A stretch of DNA of 64,000 bases from an uncultured Eubacteriales bacterium (GCA_900547165.1 URFZ01000004.1:62001-126000); one strand, 5' to 3'; positions 18,182 through 27,706 are shown, numbered from the stretch's first letter. The notes: generated from the letters alone by a model not told the origin. Numbers and translations: made by a program.

Positions 18182-18226
18182 CGCCCGCCCGTCCGAGAGA
18201 GAAGTCTTTCGGGCGGGCGGGGTTTT
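18182..18226 (+). terminator. Rho-independent terminator of ATPase paralogue 2
   Basis: A 10-bp all-GC stem (CGCCCGCCCG / CGGGCGGGCG) with an 18-base loop, followed by GGGTTTT, 40 bases after the stop codon. Confidence 0.85.
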
Positions 18227-18254
18227 ATGCGGATTAGGAATTATTGAAATTATC

Positions 18255-18417
18255 GGGATTTGTGGTGTTTTGTCGCTATGCAAGGAATAACATTATTTCG
18301 CATTATGTGGGGATTTGTGGTTTTTATGTCATACGAGGGATAGCATTATCCCGCACTACACGGAGATTTGGGGTGTTTTGTTGTTATGCAAAGACAAGGC
18401 TATCCCCCGATTATGAG
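18255..18417. repeat. Three imperfect 53-55-bp tandem repeats
   Basis: Units start at 18255, 18310 and 18363, each opening with G(G/A)GATTTG-GG and containing a TATGCAAGG- or TACGAGGG-like middle. Units differ at 20-35 percent of positions. They sit between a terminator and the 3' end of the binding-protein gene; no function is evident. Confidence 0.6.
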
Positions 18418-18427
18418 CAGGATAAGG

Positions 18428-19351
18428 TTATTTTGCGGCGTAGTTCTCTTTTTCGATGAGCTGCTTGCCCTGCGCGGAGCAGATCCAGTTGTAGAGGATT
18501 CTTGCGGGGCTGTCTTCGGGTTCGTCGGCGCGGATAACGACATAGAAATCGTTGGAAAGTTCGTATTCGCCGGAGGCTATCGTCTTGTTGGATGGCGTAA
18601 CGCCGTTGAAGTCGAATATTTTTGCGGAATCGAGCGTGCCGGCTTCCATATTGGTCAGATAATAATAAACGGTGTAACCGAGCGCGCCCGTGGAGCCGTC
18701 ATAGCCCGCGATGGCTTCGAGAAGACCTATCATAGAGCCGACAATCTGATCTTTCGGGGGTTCCATGAGAGCGTCGCCGAGCGGGAAGAATTTGTCAAAA
18801 AGGGTCTGGCTTCCGCTCTGCTTATTGCGCTGGAAAGGAACGATATCGACCTTTTCTCCGCCGAGTTCGCTCCAATTCTTCATTTCACCCTTGAATATTT
18901 TTTCAACGTCTTCGCGGGTCAGGTTGGTGACGGGGTTATCCTTGTTGCCTATAAAAACAAGTCCGTCAGCGCCTATTGCGGTCATTTCAAGTCCGACTTT
19001 CGAGTCTTCTATCATCTTTTTCGCGTCTGACGAGGGTTCGTAGACGAGAACAATATCGAACGTGCCGTCAAGAATCCATTTGTAGTTATCGGTGGTCGAG
19101 CCCGCGAACGAAATCATTTTGTTTGCACTTTCGCGGTCGATGCCGCATATGGTGGCGGTAACGGCTTCGCCGAGAGGCAGACAGGCAAGAGAGCCGCCCA
19201 TTTTGGGATAGTTTTCAACGGTGAATTTGAATGTGTCGCCCTGTTCCGTTGTTGTCGGGGCGGCGGTTGAGGGTTCGCCTTTCTTTGTGCAGGCACATAC
19301 GCAGCCGAGTAAAAGAACGGAGAGAAGTACGAGAGAAACGAGTTTTTTCAT
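18428..19351 (-). CDS. PstS-like phosphate ABC transporter substrate-binding lipoprotein
   Basis: Predicted lipid-anchored periplasm-facing binding protein of the PBP-like (PstS) family; anion, probably phosphate, as ligand. The 307 residues start MKKLVSLVLLSVLLLGCVCAC, with the lipobox LLGC. Binding-site-like segments are IGADGLVFIGN, FKGEMKNWSELGG and NKQSGSQTLFDKF (the SGS-type anion loop). The start was chosen because GGAAAG lies upstream; a longer frame begins in non-coding DNA. No pstC, pstA or pstB genes are adjacent, so either the transporter is encoded elsewhere or this is a stand-alone sensor. Confidence 0.85.
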   Translation of the reverse strand: MKKLVSLVLLSVLLLGCVCACTKKGEPSTAAPTTTEQGDTFKFTVENYPKMGGSLACLPLGEAVTATICGIDRESANKMISFAGSTTDNYKWILDGTFDIVLVYEPSSDAKKMIEDSKVGLEMTAIGADGLVFIGNKDNPVTNLTREDVEKIFKGEMKNWSELGGEKVDIVPFQRNKQSGSQTLFDKFFPLGDALMEPPKDQIVGSMIGLLEAIAGYDGSTGALGYTVYYYLTNMEAGTLDSAKIFDFNGVTPSNKTIASGEYELSNDFYVVIRADEPEDSPARILYNWICSAQGKQLIEKENYAAK

Positions 19352-19714
19352 TGCGGGGAATCCTTTCTTTTTATATAATTTAATTGGGTGCTTGTAATAA
19401 TTAAATCGGGCGCGGGAATAACAGAACTTTTGCAATGTGCGAATAAGTATATAAAATTTTGTTTGGTTTTTGTCGCGGAAAATACGGCATTGCCCCGATA
19501 CAGATAACGGCTGCGCCGCCGTTTTGTTCTCCCCCGACGCTGCATCGGGCGGCAAAACGGGAGTTTTTCAGCGGCTTTTATTCAAAGCAAAGGTCCGATT
19601 TCGGGAGACGGGAAAATATTCCGGCAAATGATTTAGCAGCGGAGCGTGTTCTACGGCGTAAAAGCGGATTTCCGTTTTTTTACGGCAAAACACTCACTCG
19701 GGCTTTTACGTTTT
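19352..19714. other. Intergenic gap with one nested hairpin
   Basis: No gene seen. An inverted repeat CCGTTTTG (19519-19526) / CAAAACGG (19553-19560) encloses a second stem and is followed by GAGTTTTT, terminator-like for rightward transcription. Confidence 0.4.
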
Positions 19715-21208
19715 CTAATCCGTGAGGTTCATCGTTGTGCGGCAGAGCACGTTCCAATCGGAGTCAACCGTCCAAACATAGCCGTCACAGTCGTAAACAT
19801 ACAATGTGCCGCGGGACGTCTCGACAGAATCAATAAAGGTGTCATACGTCCGAATAACGGAGAGGTCGTCGGGGGCAATAACGGAAAATCCGCCGCCGTC
19901 CTCATTCTCTTTCAAAAGATATTTGCGGTTCAGCAGTTCCTGATATTTTTCATCGGAGAGTTTGCCGCTGTTTTTGTCGAGCAGCCGATAATAATAACCG
20001 CTTCCGTCATCGTTGAACAGGCACAGAAGATACTTTTCGCTTTCACAATACATTATTTGTGGGCAGTATTCAGGCACGTCGCATACGGTTTTCAGGTTTT
20101 TATCCACAACGGTTTGCTTACTGCCGGTGCGGAGCAAATACAACCCGCCGCCCAATGCTTCCGCCCAATCGCATTGACGGGTCTTTCCCGAAAAATTATA
20201 AACGGTATCAGTGTCGCTTATAAAGAGCAGATCTCCCAAAGGAGATACTCCGCGCATGAAAGACGAAATATTACCCGAAACATCGAATGTCGCCTTCACT
20301 TTTTTGTTCTTGTCAAAGACGGTGACTGTTTTATTCTTTAACACAAATATGTTGCCGTAATCATCGGAGCATATACCGTCATATTCGCGAGGCAATATCT
20401 GTTTTTCTCCGCGATAAAGCCCGCATTTTCCGTCGGCGCCGTAAACGGCGAACTCACCCGGGGCAGTAGATACTGCGGCGGCAACGCCGTACTCGAATTT
20501 TTTGATTCTTTTGCCCGACTTGTTTATTATGTAATATTCCGAGTCCGAGCCGTAGACGGAAAGAAGCGCCGTGCCGTTGAAGAAATCGGAAACGACAGAG
20601 TTTTCATCGACTGTGAAAAGATATTTTCCCGTCGCGGAATAATAAGAGGTTTCGGACGCTGCGACAGATTCAAATAAAGAATCACAGCAACCGAAAACAC
20701 CGTCTCCGCAATAAAAGGCGGATTTCTTTTTCGGAAATTCGAACATTGACGAACCGTCTTTCGGAATCAGGAAATAATCGGCAAGAAGGAGGTCGTCTTT
20801 GCGGTAACATTTTTCCAGCAGATAATAACCGTCGCAGTATTCGATGCTGTCGTAAACGGGATCGGTCACGATAACGCCGTCAACGGTGCAAAGACCGTAG
20901 TAGCCGCGAATCATTTCCGACATATATACATCTTCGACCTTTACGTTTTCATATTGAACGACGGAGCCGAGATACGGCACAAGTTCGCCGTAATCGGAGC
21001 GCGGGATAAGATTATCGACGTACTTATCAAACATTCGCGGCGAATCCGCCGACTTATACTTGCCGATGTCGGGCAGTTCGTCGAGAATTAAGCCCCACGT
21101 CGTCGGTTCGGGCGAAGAAGTCGGCTGTGTTTCGTCATTTTTCTTGCAGGCGCAGAAAAGCGTCAGAAGAACAGCGAAAAGGAGAAGAAGAGAGACGGTT
21201 TTTTTCAT
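19715..21208 (-). CDS. WG-repeat lipoprotein 1
   Basis: Predicted surface lipoprotein of 497 residues. The lipobox is LTLFCAC, followed by a Ser/Pro/Thr linker. The body contains several WG-type beta-propeller-like repeats, the clearest being YGLCTVDGVIVTDPVYDSIE, which resembles the YGLIDKTGKVVI-type consensus. Function unknown; such proteins are common on gut Clostridia. The ATG at 21208 follows AAAGGGG by 8 bases. Residues 1-80 are almost identical to those of the next paralogue while the rest has diverged. C-terminus ends DWNVLCRTTMN, also shared. Confidence 0.8.
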   Translation of the reverse strand: MKKTVSLLLLFAVLLTLFCACKKNDETQPTSSPEPTTWGLILDELPDIGKYKSADSPRMFDKYVDNLIPRSDYGELVPYLGSVVQYENVKVEDVYMSEMIRGYYGLCTVDGVIVTDPVYDSIEYCDGYYLLEKCYRKDDLLLADYFLIPKDGSSMFEFPKKKSAFYCGDGVFGCCDSLFESVAASETSYYSATGKYLFTVDENSVVSDFFNGTALLSVYGSDSEYYIINKSGKRIKKFEYGVAAAVSTAPGEFAVYGADGKCGLYRGEKQILPREYDGICSDDYGNIFVLKNKTVTVFDKNKKVKATFDVSGNISSFMRGVSPLGDLLFISDTDTVYNFSGKTRQCDWAEALGGGLYLLRTGSKQTVVDKNLKTVCDVPEYCPQIMYCESEKYLLCLFNDDGSGYYYRLLDKNSGKLSDEKYQELLNRKYLLKENEDGGGFSVIAPDDLSVIRTYDTFIDSVETSRGTLYVYDCDGYVWTVDSDWNVLCRTTMNLTD

Positions 21209-21360
21209 TTTCAAAACCCCTTTGATATGAAAATCTGCGATTCAACGGCATGGTCACCTGTCGAACGCTTTATATATCATCTGAAAAATCGCGCGTTTCG
21301 GACTTGCCTTTTTCGCCGCAGCCGAGCCGCGCGGCGGTGCGTTTCTTTTTCGGGCGCGCG

Positions 21361-22869
21361 TCAGTCTGTTGCGTTCATCGTTGTGCGGCAGAGCACGTTC
21401 CAATCTGCGTCCGTTGTGTAAGCATAGCCGTCGAGGTCGTAGAAATACAGAGTGCAGAGAGAGGTTTCGGACACGGCGAAAAATGTCGAATACGTCAGCA
21501 GAACTTTGCCGTCTTTGCCCGAAAGGAGGTTGCGGTGACTGCCGTCCTCGGTCGGGCGGGAATAACCGTCAAAGCCGTCGATAGGAGAAACGTTTTCAAC
21601 GATGCTCCAATCGGAGGTGTCCGCGAGTTTATATTCGTAAACTTCGCCGTTGGCGGGGTCAAGGGAGCGTTCCAGAACGACATATCTGCCGATATTAAAA
21701 TCCGTGATATACCAATCTTTCGGGGCGGTATAAAGTTTTTTGAAATTGTTCGAAACAACACAGAATGTGCCGTTTTCACCTTTTCCGTAATCGGCACTGA
21801 CATACAATTTCAGTTCGGGGATATACGAAAGCTTATCATACGGAATTTTTTTTCCGCTGTTGTCTATCAAACGTCCGCCTACGGAAAGAACATTCGCGGA
21901 ATATAAATAAACTTCTTCTTCCGCAGGGTCAACGGGAAAACGGGAGACCTCTTTGAGTTTTTCATCAAGCACAACGGCGTACTCTCCGTCGCGGATAAGG
22001 AAATATCCGTTATCGTATGCGGGTTTTTTATCGAATTTTCTGTCCGAAAGCGGCTTTGTGCCCTTGTATATCATATATTTTCCGCTGTCCGTCAGCACGG
22101 CAAAATATCCGTTGTCGGAAAGCATTTCCGCATCGGGAACGGTCAGCAAAGTCTTAAAGGAAGTATCGACAAAGCGTGTCTGACCGTCAAAAAGGAGACT
22201 CGCGACACCGTTTGTGAAACGTGTCAGAAAATAATTGCCGTCGGAGTTGTCGAGCAGCAGTTTACCCGCTGCGGAATAATATTTTTCGTTATTGTTTTCA
22301 AAGTCATATATTGCGCGGAATACTCCGCAGCCCCGGTATTCGACATAAACGTTTTTTCCGAAAGAAAAAATCGAAGAGCCGTCTTTCGGAACAACATAAA
22401 AATTGCCGCGAAAATCAGAGGGGTCATACGTCGTATCGACGGAAGCCTTTTTCAGCAGATAGTAACCGTCGCAGTATTGAACGGACGCATAAACAGGGTC
22501 GGTGACAATAGTTCCGTCCTTGCGGCAAAGCCCGAAAAGCCCTTTCGTTTCGGCAAAAGTTCCGTCTTTAACCGTTGTGTTGTTCGCGGCGGCGTCCGAG
22601 ATATTGAAAAAGTAATCCGCGACGGCGCCGAGATACGGCACAAGTTCGCCGTAATCGGAGCGCGGGATAAGATTATCGACGTACTTATCAAACATTCGCG
22701 GCGAATCCGCCGACTTATACTTGCCGATGTCGGGCAGTTCGTCGAGAATTAAGCCCCACGTCGTCGGTTCGGGCGAAGAAGTCGGCTGTGTTTCCTCATT
22801 TTTCTTGCAGGCGCAGAACAGCGTCAGAAGAACAGCGGACAGGAGAAGAATAGAGACGGCTTTTTTCAT
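21361..22869 (-). CDS. WG-repeat lipoprotein 2
   Basis: Second member of the lipoprotein trio, 502 residues, same lipobox (LTLFCAC) and linker. The repeat segment is FGLCRKDGTIVTDPVYASVQ. About 228 bp encoding its N-terminus (22627-22854) is nearly identical to the equivalent part of lipoprotein 1, including upstream sequence past the ribosome site, whereas the middle is only distantly similar. This suggests recent gene conversion. It has its own ribosome site (AAAGGGG) and a 152-base gap to gene 1. Confidence 0.8.
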   Translation of the reverse strand: MKKAVSILLLSAVLLTLFCACKKNEETQPTSSPEPTTWGLILDELPDIGKYKSADSPRMFDKYVDNLIPRSDYGELVPYLGAVADYFFNISDAAANNTTVKDGTFAETKGLFGLCRKDGTIVTDPVYASVQYCDGYYLLKKASVDTTYDPSDFRGNFYVVPKDGSSIFSFGKNVYVEYRGCGVFRAIYDFENNNEKYYSAAGKLLLDNSDGNYFLTRFTNGVASLLFDGQTRFVDTSFKTLLTVPDAEMLSDNGYFAVLTDSGKYMIYKGTKPLSDRKFDKKPAYDNGYFLIRDGEYAVVLDEKLKEVSRFPVDPAEEEVYLYSANVLSVGGRLIDNSGKKIPYDKLSYIPELKLYVSADYGKGENGTFCVVSNNFKKLYTAPKDWYITDFNIGRYVVLERSLDPANGEVYEYKLADTSDWSIVENVSPIDGFDGYSRPTEDGSHRNLLSGKDGKVLLTYSTFFAVSETSLCTLYFYDLDGYAYTTDADWNVLCRTTMNATD

Positions 22870-23072
22870 TTTCAAAACCCCTTTGATATAAAAGAGTACG
22901 AATAATATATAATTTTTATATTCAATTTGACCTTTCAATATATTAGACGTTTTACAAAGGTTTTTGTGACATAAAACCCGATTAGTTTACAAAATATTCA
23001 CAAATGTAAATCAGATGTCGGAGGTTCTCCCCTGCGGCTGCCGCGCGTGCGGTATTTTGTGTTGTTTCACGC

Positions 23073-24629
23073 TCAATCTTTGTTTATCGGCGCACAGCAA
23101 ACGGTGTTGAAATTTTCGTCAACGGTATATGCGTAACCGCCGCGATCGTAAAAAACAAGAGTGCCGAGAGCGGTGCCGAGAGAGCGAGCCAGACTGTCAA
23201 CCTTTGTTTTTTGTTCGCCCGTGACGGGGTCGGTGAGCGCAAGTGTCCGCTTTTCGGGATAACCGGTCAGAAAAAAGCCTCCGAGACCGTCAAAGTATGC
23301 CGAAAGTTCGTATTTACGCGTTTTTCCGTTTTCGGGGTCGTAAACAATAGCCTCGGAAGACCGCATGGCGTAAAAAACGGGAATGTCGCAAGGCAGTACC
23401 CACATATTTACGGAATAACCCTCGGGCGCTTTGAAAAGCTCGTTTAAGTCACGGTCGAGAACCGCTCCGCCGACGGACAGAGAAACGGAGTAAACGCCGC
23501 TGTCGGGATAAAAAACCGTATCGTAAAATCCGGAAATATTCTGTCTTTTGCCCGAATTCGTAAGCAAAAACGTGCCTGTATACAAAGTCGAAAAACAAAC
23601 GGCGACGGGGCTGACTATACGGGCGTCTTCGACGTTGTTTTTCAGCCCGTCGCCGCCGATGTCGAACGTGCCGAGGGACTTCATATCGGGGTCAAAAGCG
23701 TAAGCCGTCGAGCCCTTTACAGCGACTATGCCTTTTTCATCGCCGAACACGCCGTCGTATTCCGAGGGAAGCAGCATATCTTTGCCGTTCGCCGTCACGC
23801 CGTATTTGCCGTTTCCGTCACCGACGCAAAACAGCCCGCACCTGAAATCTTTGGCTTCGACGGGGGTTGAAACGGTGTTGAAAGAAGTGTCCGCGAAACG
23901 GTATGTGTTCCCCGTCGCTTCGCCCGAGGACGATGTATTGAGTTTTTCTTCAAGCGCGACGCCGTTATAAAAAGAGAGCGTGAGATCGAAGAATTCGCCT
24001 TTGTCAAAATACAGTATCTCGCCGCGGGAGGTGCAGTATGCCGTTTTTACGGAATTTTTTGAAGAAGAGTGATAATACGCGAATATTCCGTCACCGCAAT
24101 ACTTAGCCGTGCCGCACGTTTTAAGCTCGGTCACAAACGAACCGTCGGAGGGTATTATCAGATATGTAACGTCAGTATCTCCGACAAGAAAGGACTGCAT
24201 ATAATCGGATACAGTCGCAGGCTCGAACCGTTCGAGCAGATAATACCCGTCCCGGTATTCGACGCTTTTGTATATCGGCGCGGTGACTATTCTGCCGTCG
24301 GCGGTGCAGAGACCGTAAATCGGAATGACGGTATACGGATCTTTCGCGCGCGAACTTCCGGAGGTTCCGCCGTCAAGATAATACTCATACATGTCGCCGA
24401 GATACGGCGCAAGCGTTCCGTAGCCGTCATCGGGGACGAACTCGGTCAGCGCCGTGTCGAAATATGTCGGAGAGCCTTTCGGCTTATACTCGCCTATGTC
24501 GGGCAGTTCGGCAAGAGTAAATTCCCGCGTCGGCTTTTTCGTCGGGTTTTCATCGGAGTTGTCGCAAGCGGCGAAAACCGTCAGAAACACGGCAACGGCA
24601 AGCAACAGAGAAAAAATCTTTTGCATCAT
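23073..24629 (-). CDS. WG-repeat lipoprotein 3
   Basis: Third and most divergent paralogue, 518 residues. Lipobox FLTVFAAC; the conserved N-terminal motif reads LAELPDIGEYKPKGSPTYFD against LDELPDIGKYKSADSPRMFD in the other two. WG-type repeat: YGLCTADGRIVTAPIYKSVE. Two adjacent methionines begin the frame, and the first follows AAAGGG. C-terminus ends near-identically in pattern (YAYTVDENFNTVCCAPIN). Order and similarity indicate an old tandem triplication. Confidence 0.8.
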   Translation of the reverse strand: MMQKIFSLLLAVAVFLTVFAACDNSDENPTKKPTREFTLAELPDIGEYKPKGSPTYFDTALTEFVPDDGYGTLAPYLGDMYEYYLDGGTSGSSRAKDPYTVIPIYGLCTADGRIVTAPIYKSVEYRDGYYLLERFEPATVSDYMQSFLVGDTDVTYLIIPSDGSFVTELKTCGTAKYCGDGIFAYYHSSSKNSVKTAYCTSRGEILYFDKGEFFDLTLSFYNGVALEEKLNTSSSGEATGNTYRFADTSFNTVSTPVEAKDFRCGLFCVGDGNGKYGVTANGKDMLLPSEYDGVFGDEKGIVAVKGSTAYAFDPDMKSLGTFDIGGDGLKNNVEDARIVSPVAVCFSTLYTGTFLLTNSGKRQNISGFYDTVFYPDSGVYSVSLSVGGAVLDRDLNELFKAPEGYSVNMWVLPCDIPVFYAMRSSEAIVYDPENGKTRKYELSAYFDGLGGFFLTGYPEKRTLALTDPVTGEQKTKVDSLARSLGTALGTLVFYDRGGYAYTVDENFNTVCCAPINKD

Positions 24630-24802
24630 TTTCGGTTCATCCCTTTTCTTTTCGAGGAGAGATAAAAAGACTATCGCGGTAGTCTATATTCATATTAACA
24701 TATACCGCAGGTTTTTTCAAGAGGTTTTGGGCGCTGAATTTTTTCTGTGTTTTGCGGAAACAGAGATATAAAGGCAAAAGGTTCAATCAAGGTTTGCTAC
24801 AA

Positions 24803-24835
24803 AAAAAGTTTGCCGAGGATACCGACAAACTTTTT
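24803..24835. terminator. Bidirectional terminator
   Basis: A 10-bp perfect stem AAAAAGTTTG / CAAACTTTTT with a 13-base loop; T-runs leave the stem in both directions. Serves the leftward membrane-protein gene at 24917. Confidence 0.7.
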
Positions 24836-24916
24836 AATCAAAATTGTTTTTACTTGCAAGAAAAATCACCGACACAGGAAAAGTAACAGAAATGAGTTGC
24901 ATCATTTCCCCGTTGT

Positions 24917-25357
24917 CTATCCGCGAAGATAACGCCACGGGTAATTTGCCCGGCGCGCCTTGCGTTCAACAACAAGAAGAACGATAAACGGCACTGTTCC
25001 TGCGGCAAAAAGTCCGACAAGGGTCAGAATGACGGTCAATCTGAAATCCATTTTATATACGACGCATAGGAAAGTGATGCACACGCCGGTGAGAAACAGC
25101 CATACGGCGAACAAAATTCTGTCCGCGAGAAGAGAAACTTTTTCTTTTTTTATCAGAAAGTGCGTTGCGACGCAAAGCCCCGTGATAAGCACGGCTTCCG
25201 CCAAAACCACCGCTATGCGGGATATTATACTTGCGGCGGATTCCTGAAAATCGGAAGGGAGCGGGAATATATCGGTTGCGCTCAACATCATTATCGCGGT
25301 CAGCAGAGACAACGCAACGGTTGCCGCAACGAGCAAAAAAGTGATGAACTTTCTCAT
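24917..25357 (-). CDS. Small four-span membrane protein, unknown
   Basis: 146 residues with four hydrophobic segments (FLLVAATVALSLLTAIMML, IAVVLAEAVLITGLCVATHF, ILFAVWLFLTGVCITFLCVV, ILTLVGLFAAGTVPFIVLLV), short basic loops and a basic C-terminus. No family recognised. It is a separate unit, terminated at 24803. Confidence 0.7.
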   Translation of the reverse strand: MRKFITFLLVAATVALSLLTAIMMLSATDIFPLPSDFQESAASIISRIAVVLAEAVLITGLCVATHFLIKKEKVSLLADRILFAVWLFLTGVCITFLCVVYKMDFRLTVILTLVGLFAAGTVPFIVLLVVERKARRANYPWRYLRG

Positions 25358-25499
25358 ATTTATTTCTTTTTTTCTGTTATTTAAAACTATTCACCGTATC
25401 GGTAAACTTCGCCCGAATTTTATCGGAAAACTCCGAAAAGAGAGGGCAAACCGCGCGGACGGAGCAGCTCAGCCCGCGCGTTCGAAACCGTATAACAAC

Positions 25500-25697
25500 T
25501 CAACGTGAAAATTGGTGGGAGCATTCGCGGCAGAGGTAAACTTTCGAAGAAATTTTGCTCACTTTTGTGGAACGGCACTTCGGGCAGAATAAAATTTGAG
25601 TGTGCAGTTTTCCTTTGCCTCCGATACCGCCCGCCACGTTTTCAAGTTCGTCATCGTTCATTTCATTGTTTGCGTTGTTTTTCAGTTCTTCCGACAT
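25500..25697 (-). CDS. Tiny zinc-ribbon protein with a double-glycine leader
   Basis: 65 residues. The N-terminus (MSEELKNNANNEMNDDELENVAGG) has the look of a bacteriocin/RiPP leader: acidic, with an ELENVAGG double-glycine site near residue 24. What follows is IGGKGKLHTQILF and then two CxxC pairs (CPKC and CREC) with 13 residues between, a zinc ribbon, ending SHQFSR. A strong ribosome site (AAGGAGA) supports expression. No peptidase-containing ABC transporter or modification enzyme is adjacent, so processing is conjectural. Equally it could be a small transcription-linked zinc-ribbon protein. Confidence 0.7.
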   Translation of the reverse strand: MSEELKNNANNEMNDDELENVAGGIGGKGKLHTQILFCPKCRSTKVSKISSKVYLCRECSHQFSR

Positions 25698-25802
25698 TGT
25701 TGATGTCTCCTTTTCTTTATGATATATTATGTTTTAATTTTATGTCTGCGGATATTCCGCAAACGCTCTTCACTCTTTTATACGATGAAAAAACGCAGAT
25801 GG

Positions 25803-26822
25803 CTATTCCAACGTATCAATTTTTTTTGCAACGTAGTAAAAAATCTTCATCGCGTCGGCTATATCGACCTCGCCGCTTTTATCCGCGTCCGTGCGGAGCA
25901 GCGCGTCCCACGAAATCGACTCTTTTTTCGCAACGTGATAAAAAACAAGCATTGCGTCGGATATATCGACCTCGCCGTCGCCGTTCGCGTCGCCGACAAC
26001 GCAGTCACGCAGAAAAACAGCCTTTTTTGCATAATAGAAATACCCGTCCTCGGTATTGATGCAGATGCTTATGTCAAACGACTCGGCATCGGCCGAAACA
26101 ATAACCTTTTCGGCGGAGTATATCCCTTTCGCGATTTCGGTAAAATCAACGCTCCATCCTATAAATTCCATCTCTATGCTCGCGCTCCACAAAATCATAT
26201 CCTGCGGAACGGCAAAACGGAAGGAAAACGGCATATTTCTGTAAACGTATTCGGTCGCGTCTATCTCAACGCGCGGAACGGGGCGCTTTTCGGGGGTATG
26301 GCCGCATTCGGCATAGGTAAGCTGATAATACCCGTCCTCCTCGACCCATATACCGCCGAGGTGCGGTGTTATAATGCAGATGCCGGATGTAAAAACGGCA
26401 ATGTCTCCCGCCGCATTTTCGCATTTGACAACGGCTTTCAGAATTTTGTATTCGACGCCGAAATCAGAGATGTTTGCCGTGAACGACAGCTTACGCGAGG
26501 ACGGATCATACGTCAGGGTATCGCCGTTCGGGGAGCCGTTTTCAACGGTATAAGGCGTGACCGCGCCGTATTTCTTTATTTCCAGATATATCGGCTTTTC
26601 GGTGGGCGCCCAACCTTCAGGCAGCGTCACGGACGCCCGTAACGGAGTGCAGGTTCCGGCTCTTCCGGGCAAAGCAAATGCTGCTTTTTCTTCAATCCTC
26701 TCTCCGCATTCGCATACGCCGTCCACATAAAAATGGCCGTGTTCTTCCGCGCTCGACGCAAAAGCGGCAAGCGTCGCGGCAATGCAGAGAGCAAGAAGCG
26801 CACAAATAAGTTTTTTCTTCAT
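25803..26822 (-). CDS. Secreted protein with C-terminal type I dockerin
   Basis: 339 residues: signal peptide (ICALLALCIAATLAAFASSA), a beta-rich central region of no known family that includes an N-terminal Cys pair (DGVCECGE), then a dockerin. The dockerin has two calcium-loop repeats, GDANGDGEVDISDAM and DADKSGEVDIADAM, each followed by a helix ending F-Y-(H/Y)-VAKK. Dockerins bind cohesins of cell-surface or cellulosome-like scaffolds; no cohesin is in this window. The start at 26822 follows GGAAT. The dockerin is nearly a copy of that in the protein at 40295. Confidence 0.85.
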   Translation of the reverse strand: MKKKLICALLALCIAATLAAFASSAEEHGHFYVDGVCECGERIEEKAAFALPGRAGTCTPLRASVTLPEGWAPTEKPIYLEIKKYGAVTPYTVENGSPNGDTLTYDPSSRKLSFTANISDFGVEYKILKAVVKCENAAGDIAVFTSGICIITPHLGGIWVEEDGYYQLTYAECGHTPEKRPVPRVEIDATEYVYRNMPFSFRFAVPQDMILWSASIEMEFIGWSVDFTEIAKGIYSAEKVIVSADAESFDISICINTEDGYFYYAKKAVFLRDCVVGDANGDGEVDISDAMLVFYHVAKKESISWDALLRTDADKSGEVDIADAMKIFYYVAKKIDTLE

Positions 26823-26976
26823 GGCAAAATTCCTTTCCGATAGTTTCAAAGAGTATATTTTTGTGTTTTTTCACTCTCGGGAAGCCTCGCCGCGGTCTTT
26901 TTTCGCGCCGACGGCAACTGAAAGCGTCCTCGTCGTTTTTGCGCGAAAGAACGGCAGACGCGAAGGTTTTTTCCGG

Positions 26977-27660
26977 TTATTTCAGCTCAAACTCAAACTT
27001 CATCGCAAGCATTTCAAACAGTTTTTGCATAACGCCGTTTGAAACGGCAACGATGTCCGTTTTGGATATTGCGTCAAGCACGGCGCGCTGTTCCTCTTCC
27101 GGCACTCGGTATGCCGAAAGGCTCATCGAAAGAAAACGTTCGAGTTTGTGCGCCAGCGTGAAATACTTATCGCACGGACGCGCCATATAACTGCGCATAA
27201 GGCCCGCAGAGCCTATCTCCATTTCGTAAAAATCGCTTTCGCTGCAACACGGCAGATATTTGCCGAAAATCTGCATGAGTTCGGTGGACGTCTGCTGATA
27301 TATGTATTCCGCCGTTTCGGGGTGCGTGTAAGCCTCAACATATATCTCGCGCAGATTCTCGTTCAGTTCCGCAAGCGTCATCTGTATCGAAGTTTCGACC
27401 GCATACAGCAGCACGGGCGACGCGTTTTTTCCAACGACCGCTCTTGCCGAGCCGAACTGCCCTTCAAACATGACGCGCACAAGTTCCATAAGAACGCCGT
27501 CCTTTGTGCGGAAAACATTTTGAAACGTTCCCGCCGAAACGTCCGCGTCGTGAATTATATCGTTCATGGTCGTTCTCTTATACCCCTTTTCGATGAACAA
27601 CCTCACGCACGCCGAAAGGATTCTCCTTTTTGCGTCTTCACTGTCATATCTCCTTGCCAT
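26977..27660 (-). CDS. TetR-family transcriptional regulator
   Basis: 227 residues with the TetR helix-turn-helix at the N-terminus (RILSACVRLFIEKGYKRTTM then ISAGTFQNVFRTKDGVL-like segment with DADVSAGTFQNVF). The C-terminal ligand domain is unassigned. The ATG at 27660 follows GAGGGAT; upstream codons in frame cross the promoter. A 16-bp palindrome just after the -10 box suggests autoregulation. The neighbouring genes do not reveal a target. Confidence 0.9.
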   Translation of the reverse strand: MARRYDSEDAKRRILSACVRLFIEKGYKRTTMNDIIHDADVSAGTFQNVFRTKDGVLMELVRVMFEGQFGSARAVVGKNASPVLLYAVETSIQMTLAELNENLREIYVEAYTHPETAEYIYQQTSTELMQIFGKYLPCCSESDFYEMEIGSAGLMRSYMARPCDKYFTLAHKLERFLSMSLSAYRVPEEEQRAVLDAISKTDIVAVSNGVMQKLFEMLAMKFEFELK

Positions 27661-27706
27661 AAATATCCCTCTTAATTCGAATTGGGTCATACACCTGAAC
27701 CCATAT

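Noticed and set aside
18428..19351. A complete phosphate uptake operon
   Set aside because: No permease or ATPase gene follows; only the binding protein is here.
24917..25357. Immunity protein for the adjacent leader-bearing peptide
   Set aside because: A small multi-span protein beside a double-glycine peptide is suggestive, but the genes are separated by 140 bases, and no exporter or other bacteriocin gene is present.
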